Shown: piece after piece, positions 5,747-8,290 of the stretch
Layout: each line of letters begins with the position of its first letter
How positions within the stretch are numbered: position 1 is the stretch's first letter
NCBI GenBank assembly: GCA_003150355.1
Contig: QAMJ01000004.1
Coordinates: 1-8,290 of the forward strand
DNA from: Clostridiales bacterium
Lineage (GTDB): Bacteria > Bacillota > Clostridia > Oscillospirales > Oscillospiraceae
DNA length: 8,290 nt
Reading direction: 5' to 3'
Notes under the pieces: model-generated
Seen by the model: the letters and a program-made list of their open reading frames with translations, nothing else
Database searches by the model: none
Told to the model about the DNA's origin: nothing
Program-made: the position numbers and the translations under genes

Positions 5747-6388
5747 TTATTTGGTAGGACAATATACGGATTTATTGGTTGTCATGATGTATTGCGCCGC
5801 AATTTTTTCAAACGGGGTGCAGTTACGCGCCACTCTGTCCATTTCGCGCTTGATGATGCGGTCGGTAACATAAGCATGGCGGCCGCGCAGGTCGAACCGC
5901 CCTAACATGCGGCATACCGTACCGGTGGATATGCCGTTTTTTGTCGTTATCGTATCCTTGAACGTATGGTAAGCCAGATACATGGTCATGTTCTTTTCGA
6001 TGCCGCAGAGTTCCGCAATCTCTTTCAGATAGACATTCAGCCGTTGGTTGCTGGGGACGGGCAACAGTTCATCCGTTCCGGCAAACCGGACTTTGTACTT
6101 CTCCAATATCATTTGTGGGACAGGCAGCAGGGGAATGTGGATGAAAGCGTCAGTCTGCTCCCTTACCATGAAAATCCACTTCTGCCCGTACTTGTTGTGG
6201 AAATTCTCTTTACGGAGGGATTTCAGGTTCTGGTAATGCAGGCCTGTAAAGCTCGAAAAGATGAAAAGGTCACGCACCTGTTCCAAACGCGGTGTGTCAA
6301 ACGTGGCTTTCATCAGTCTGCTCAATTCCTTTTCGTTCAGACTCACCGCCGTTTGTCTGGCTCTAAGCTGTCTTTCTATCGTTCTCAT
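5747..6388 (-). CDS. tyrosine recombinase-like protein without catalytic residues
   Basis: This 213-residue protein aligns with residues from about 226 onward of the integrase upstream of it (RDLFIFSSFTGL, LPVPSNQRLNVYLKEIAELCGI), but lacks the N-terminal arm- and core-binding parts. Judged against the integrase, the active site is gone: the conserved lysine is Q78, the HxxR pair is Y137 and Y140, the second histidine is R164, and the Arg I position holds H51. Only the tyrosine (Y173) remains. The frame is long and intact, so it is not simply decaying. A role as accessory or target-selecting subunit is more likely than strand cleavage. It has an AGGAGG (6400-6395) seven bases from the ATG and starts 14 bases after the integrase stop. 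Confidence 0.8.
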   Translation of the reverse strand: MRTIERQLRARQTAVSLNEKELSRLMKATFDTPRLEQVRDLFIFSSFTGLHYQNLKSLRKENFHNKYGQKWIFMVREQTDAFIHIPLLPVPQMILEKYKVRFAGTDELLPVPSNQRLNVYLKEIAELCGIEKNMTMYLAYHTFKDTITTKNGISTGTVCRMLGRFDLRGRHAYVTDRIIKREMDRVARNCTPFEKIAAQYIMTTNKSVYCPTK

Positions 6389-6402
6389 ATTTGTCCTCCT
6401 TT

Positions 6403-7626
6403 CTATAATGCGTTCATGGATACATGCAGCCTGTCGGAAAGGGCTTCCATCTCGCTGCCGCTTTTCTGGTTGATTACCTTCGCGTAGATTTGCGTAGTGC
6501 GAATATTAGTATGTCCCAACATTTTTGATACGGATTCTATTGATACTCCGTTAGTTAGCGTAACGGTTGTGGCGAACGTGTGTCTTGCGAGGTGATAGGT
6601 CAGATTCTTCCTAATTCCGCAAATATCAGCGAGTTCCTTCAGATATGCGTTCATCTTCTGATTGCTCGGCATGGGCAGGGCACGGTGGTCGGGCTGTTTA
6701 CCCTTGTACTTTTGCAGGATGCGCAGGGGAATGTCCAACAGGCGCACGTTGATGGGCACACCGGTCTTATGGCGCTTGGAGATAATCCAATAGTTGCCGT
6801 CCAGATACTTCTGGATATGTTCGTCTTTGAGCAGATATACGTCTATGTACGCCAACCCCGTCCAACAGGAAAATACAAAGACGTCGCGCACCCGTTGCAG
6901 GCGTTCCACTTCAATCTCCTTGTCCATAATGCTCTGGAGTTCGTCCATCGTCAGAAAGCCTTTGTCCACCTGAACGAAGGTGATGGGCTGCGTGAATGGG
7001 TTGAACTGGATAAGACCGGCGTTCCTTGCGCGGGTAACGGCTTTCTTGAACAGTTGCATCATCTTCGAGGTGGCGTTGTGGCCGACCTTCTTGTCCACAC
7101 GCAGGAAGTTGCGGAAGCCGTTGATAAATTCCTCGTTGATTTCCGTCAATGGAATGTCTTTATACTTTTCTTTCCTGAACCTGAACTGAATGTATTCTTC
7201 CATACGGCGGTATGTCAGGTCGTATTTCTTGTAGGTGTTCTGTGAGAGCGACGTGCCCACTTCCTTCCGCTTTTCCTCGTTCATCTTCTTGAACACGGTC
7301 AGCAACGTGTTGGCTTTCGTTTCAATGCCCAGATAGATGTTCTTCAGCTTCAGCGGTGAAGGGTAGCGGTTGTTTTCGATTTCCTTTTCGTAGATGCGGG
7401 TAATGTCAGTCTTGATTTTCTCTATCTGCGTGCGCAAATACACCGCCGTCGCACTACGACCGACTACGCCACCGTCCTTCCACATCTTCTTATCCACCAT
7501 TAACTGTGAGTTGAACTGTACCTGTTCGCTGTCAATGGTGATGCGAACCATGATAGGATATTGCTTGTCCTTTCCTTGTTCCCTTTTCCTTGCGTAACAA
7601 AGTACGCTGAATGTGTTCCGTTTCAT
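6403..7626 (-). CDS. int: tyrosine recombinase (integrase) of the element
   Basis: This 407-residue integrase should insert the element into tRNA-Asp and, with a directionality factor, excise it. The order is an N-terminal arm-type domain (about 1-110), a SAM-like core-binding domain (about 110-215, NTYKKYDLTYRRMEEYI) and the catalytic domain. Visible catalytic residues are K287 (KRHKTG), H345 and R348 (HLARHT), H372 (LGHTNI) and the nucleophile Y381 (IYAKV). The Arg I position is A259 (TGLAY); loss of this arginine is known in Bacteroides integrases such as IntDOT, so activity is still expected. It is encoded near the right end reading inward, with a good promoter upstream, and heads a three-gene operon. 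Confidence 0.95.
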   Translation of the reverse strand: MKRNTFSVLCYARKREQGKDKQYPIMVRITIDSEQVQFNSQLMVDKKMWKDGGVVGRSATAVYLRTQIEKIKTDITRIYEKEIENNRYPSPLKLKNIYLGIETKANTLLTVFKKMNEEKRKEVGTSLSQNTYKKYDLTYRRMEEYIQFRFRKEKYKDIPLTEINEEFINGFRNFLRVDKKVGHNATSKMMQLFKKAVTRARNAGLIQFNPFTQPITFVQVDKGFLTMDELQSIMDKEIEVERLQRVRDVFVFSCWTGLAYIDVYLLKDEHIQKYLDGNYWIISKRHKTGVPINVRLLDIPLRILQKYKGKQPDHRALPMPSNQKMNAYLKELADICGIRKNLTYHLARHTFATTVTLTNGVSIESVSKMLGHTNIRTTQIYAKVINQKSGSEMEALSDRLHVSMNAL

Positions 7627-7647
7627 GCGCTTTTAAGTTTTTTGTTG

Positions 7648-7679
7648 CAAAAATACTGTTTGACAATCACTTGACGCAA
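7648..7679 (-). promoter_or_regulatory. promoter of the integrase operon
   Basis: On the minus strand, TATTTTTG (7655-7648) matches the TAnnTTTG -7 motif, and TTGC (7679-7676) lies 20 bases upstream at the -33 position. The motif ends 21 bases before the integrase ATG at 7626, a short leader like that of the AbiE operon. Confidence 0.7.
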
Positions 7680-7819
7680 TCCACAGGCGGACACTTGGCG
7701 GCTATGAAACAGACATTTGAGGGTCATTGTCGTGTATCCTCATGAAATGAATCGTAAACGTGCCGGTTGTTTCCTTTTTCTGCTCAGGATTTTAGGTTAC
7801 GGCGTGTCGATAAAATTGA

Positions 7820-7857
7820 ACGTAAACAACGACAAATCAACGACATATCTACGAAGT
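7820..7857. repeat. phased ACG(A) repeats near the right end
   Basis: ACG occurs at 7820, 7829, 7840 and 7851. The last three are exactly 11 bases apart within similar units (CAACGACAAAT, CAACGACATAT, CTACGAAG). Spacing of one helical turn suggests cooperative binding by a small protein such as a directionality factor. Only three units are clear and chance is not excluded. Confidence 0.4.
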
Positions 7858-7921
7858 CGTAACCAAAATTCCCGTTTTTTTTCTTGGTTACGATTTGGTT
7901 ACTCGATTTGTCCAATTTTCG
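7857..7921. repeat. right-end integrase arm-type repeats
   Basis: The order of motifs is TCGTAACC (7857-7864, inverted), GGTTACGA (7886-7893), GGTTAC (7897-7902) and TTGTCCAATTTTCG (7908-7921), the same order as in the left-end set at 292-348. Another GGTTACG lies at 7795-7801. They are likely arm sites for the integrase, together with the left set. Confidence 0.6.
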
Positions 7922-7956
7922 ACTTCCAACGGGGTATTCATCTGTCGTGGTATAAC

Positions 7957-7994
7957 AAAAAAATATCCCCAAAGTTACTGACTTTGAGGATATT
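7957..7994 (-). terminator. element-borne terminator after tRNA-Asp copy 2
   Basis: Positions 7962-7975 pair with 7981-7994 over 14 bases with one C-A mismatch and a 5-base loop. On the minus strand seven T residues (7963-7957) follow, the first two inside the stem. It stops transcripts leaving tRNA-Asp copy 2 before they enter the integrase region. It is different in sequence from the native terminator at 98-128, and lies on the element side of attR. Confidence 0.85.
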
Positions 7995-8029
7995 GTCTTC
8001 GACTTTCTTATTTCAGTCTTTTTTCGTAA

Positions 8030-8042
8030 GCGGTGCGTACGG
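8030..8042. repeat. attR, right 13-bp attachment repeat
   Basis: This is the same 13 bases as at 233-245, here continuing into a complete tRNA-Asp gene. To the left the sequence (TTTTTTCGTAA) differs from the inter-tRNA spacer and belongs to the element. The element therefore supplies the last bases of tRNA copy 2 and restores the gene. Confidence 0.85.
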
Positions 8043-8104
8043 GACTCGAACCCGTGACCCCATGCGTGACAGGCATGTATTCTAACCAACTGAACTAACG
8101 CACC
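8031..8104 (-). tRNA. tRNA-Asp(GTC), copy 2, integration target restored by the element
   Basis: Complete tRNA-Asp with the same stems and loops as copy 1; anticodon GTC at 8068-8070 and discriminator G at 8031. Its 3' end overlaps attR, so the final acceptor and T-stem bases come from the element while the mature sequence stays unchanged. It is transcribed after copy 3 from the host promoter and ends at the element's terminator. Confidence 0.97.
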
Positions 8105-8134
8105 AGTAATTTTGATAAATCGGAAAAAAACTTG

Positions 8135-8208
8135 CGGTGCGTACGGGACTCGAACCCGTGACCCCATGCGTGACAGGCATGTATTCTAACCAACTGAACT
8201 AACGCACC
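8135..8208 (-). tRNA. tRNA-Asp(GTC), copy 3, first in the operon
   Basis: Complete tRNA-Asp, same mature sequence as copies 1 and 2; anticodon GTC at 8172-8174, discriminator G at 8135. The 30-base spacer to copy 2 (8105-8134) resembles the spacer beside copy 1 (205-233), which shows that the three genes were once one tandem array. Confidence 0.97.
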
Positions 8209-8258
8209 AATAATTTTGATAGTCTCTCTTCCGACGCTTTCTCTCTCGATTGCGGGTG

Positions 8259-8289
8259 CAAAGGTACGCATTATTTTTAAATCTGCAAG
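8259..8289 (-). promoter_or_regulatory. host promoter of the tRNA-Asp operon
   Basis: On the minus strand, TACCTTTG (8266-8259) matches TAnnTTTG, with TTGC (8288-8285) 18 bases upstream. It lies about 50 bases before tRNA copy 3. The element carries a close copy of it at 377-419. Confidence 0.8.
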
Positions 8290-8290
8290 C

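Larger units (their letters stand above)
233..8042. mobile_element. tRNA-Asp-integrated element with primase-helicase and AbiE cargo
   Basis: The element is bounded by a 13-bp direct repeat of the tRNA-Asp 3' end; repeat to repeat it is 7,797 bp. It encodes a tyrosine recombinase near its right end, a recombinase-like accessory protein, two small helix-turn-helix proteins, a Toprim/ATPase protein and an AbiE-type toxin-antitoxin pair. Arm-type repeats sit inside both ends. Integration into tRNA 3' ends by tyrosine recombinases is standard for genomic islands, satellites and mobilizable elements. I see no relaxase, type IV secretion, capsid, portal or terminase gene, so transfer would need a helper. 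The chromosomal arrangement (spacer, copy 2, spacer, copy 3) supports a single clean insertion. Whether it still excises cannot be read from the sequence. Confidence 0.9.

Noticed and set aside
6580..7245. 221-codon frame antisense to the integrase
   Set aside because: It is fully covered by the integrase catalytic and core-binding domains on the other strand, and has no promoter or recognisable protein features.
7717..8167. Frames of about 120 codons running through the right attachment region and tRNA genes
   Set aside because: They read through tRNA genes, the terminator and arm sites, so the open frames are chance.
131..8208. Long direct repeats at the two ends, as in a composite transposon
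   Set aside because: The repeats are complete tRNA-Asp genes of a tandem array. The true element boundary is only the 13-bp acceptor/T-stem repeat.

Overview
The window looks like Bacteroidales chromosome (Bacteroides, Phocaeicola or Parabacteroides type; species not resolvable). The evidence is several promoters of the TAnnTTTG class, short leaders mostly without Shine-Dalgarno sequences, and tyrosine recombinases and small helix-turn-helix proteins of the kind found on Bacteroides integrative elements. The ends hold a tandem tRNA-Asp(GTC) operon read on the minus strand: promoter (8259-8289), tRNA copy 3 (8135-8208) and copy 2 (8031-8104) on the right; copy 1 (131-204) and a terminator (98-128) on the left.

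An integrated element of about 7.8 kb (233-8042) separates copy 2 from copy 1. A 13-bp direct repeat matching the 3' end of tRNA-Asp (233-245 and 8030-8042) gives attL and attR, so the insertion lies in the 3' end of copy 2 and leaves that tRNA complete. Both ends carry GGTTACGA-type repeats that look like integrase arm sites. Inside the left end is a near copy of the host tRNA promoter, facing copy 1. Inside the right end is a strong terminator just after copy 2. The element thus appears to close the upstream half of the operon it cut and restart the downstream half.

The left half of the element is a rightward replication/control module: a region rich in inverted repeats (455-620), a small helix-turn-helix protein (674-1033), a large Toprim plus RecA-like ATPase protein resembling a primase-helicase (1026-3068), and a second related helix-turn-helix protein (3088-3501). 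After a possible terminator and a good promoter comes an AbiE-type system: AbiEi-like antitoxin (3696-4421), AbiEii-like nucleotidyltransferase toxin (4418-5377) and a small protein (5398-5568).

The right half is a leftward operon: a full tyrosine recombinase (6403-7626), a short recombinase-like protein lacking almost all catalytic residues (5747-6388) and a truncated small helix-turn-helix protein (5528-5734). The two gene sets collide tail to tail near 5541, which looks like a deletion scar. No relaxase, conjugation, capsid or terminase gene is present, so the element looks like a small integrating, possibly replicating island carrying an abortive-infection cargo: a reduced mobilizable element or perhaps a phage satellite.
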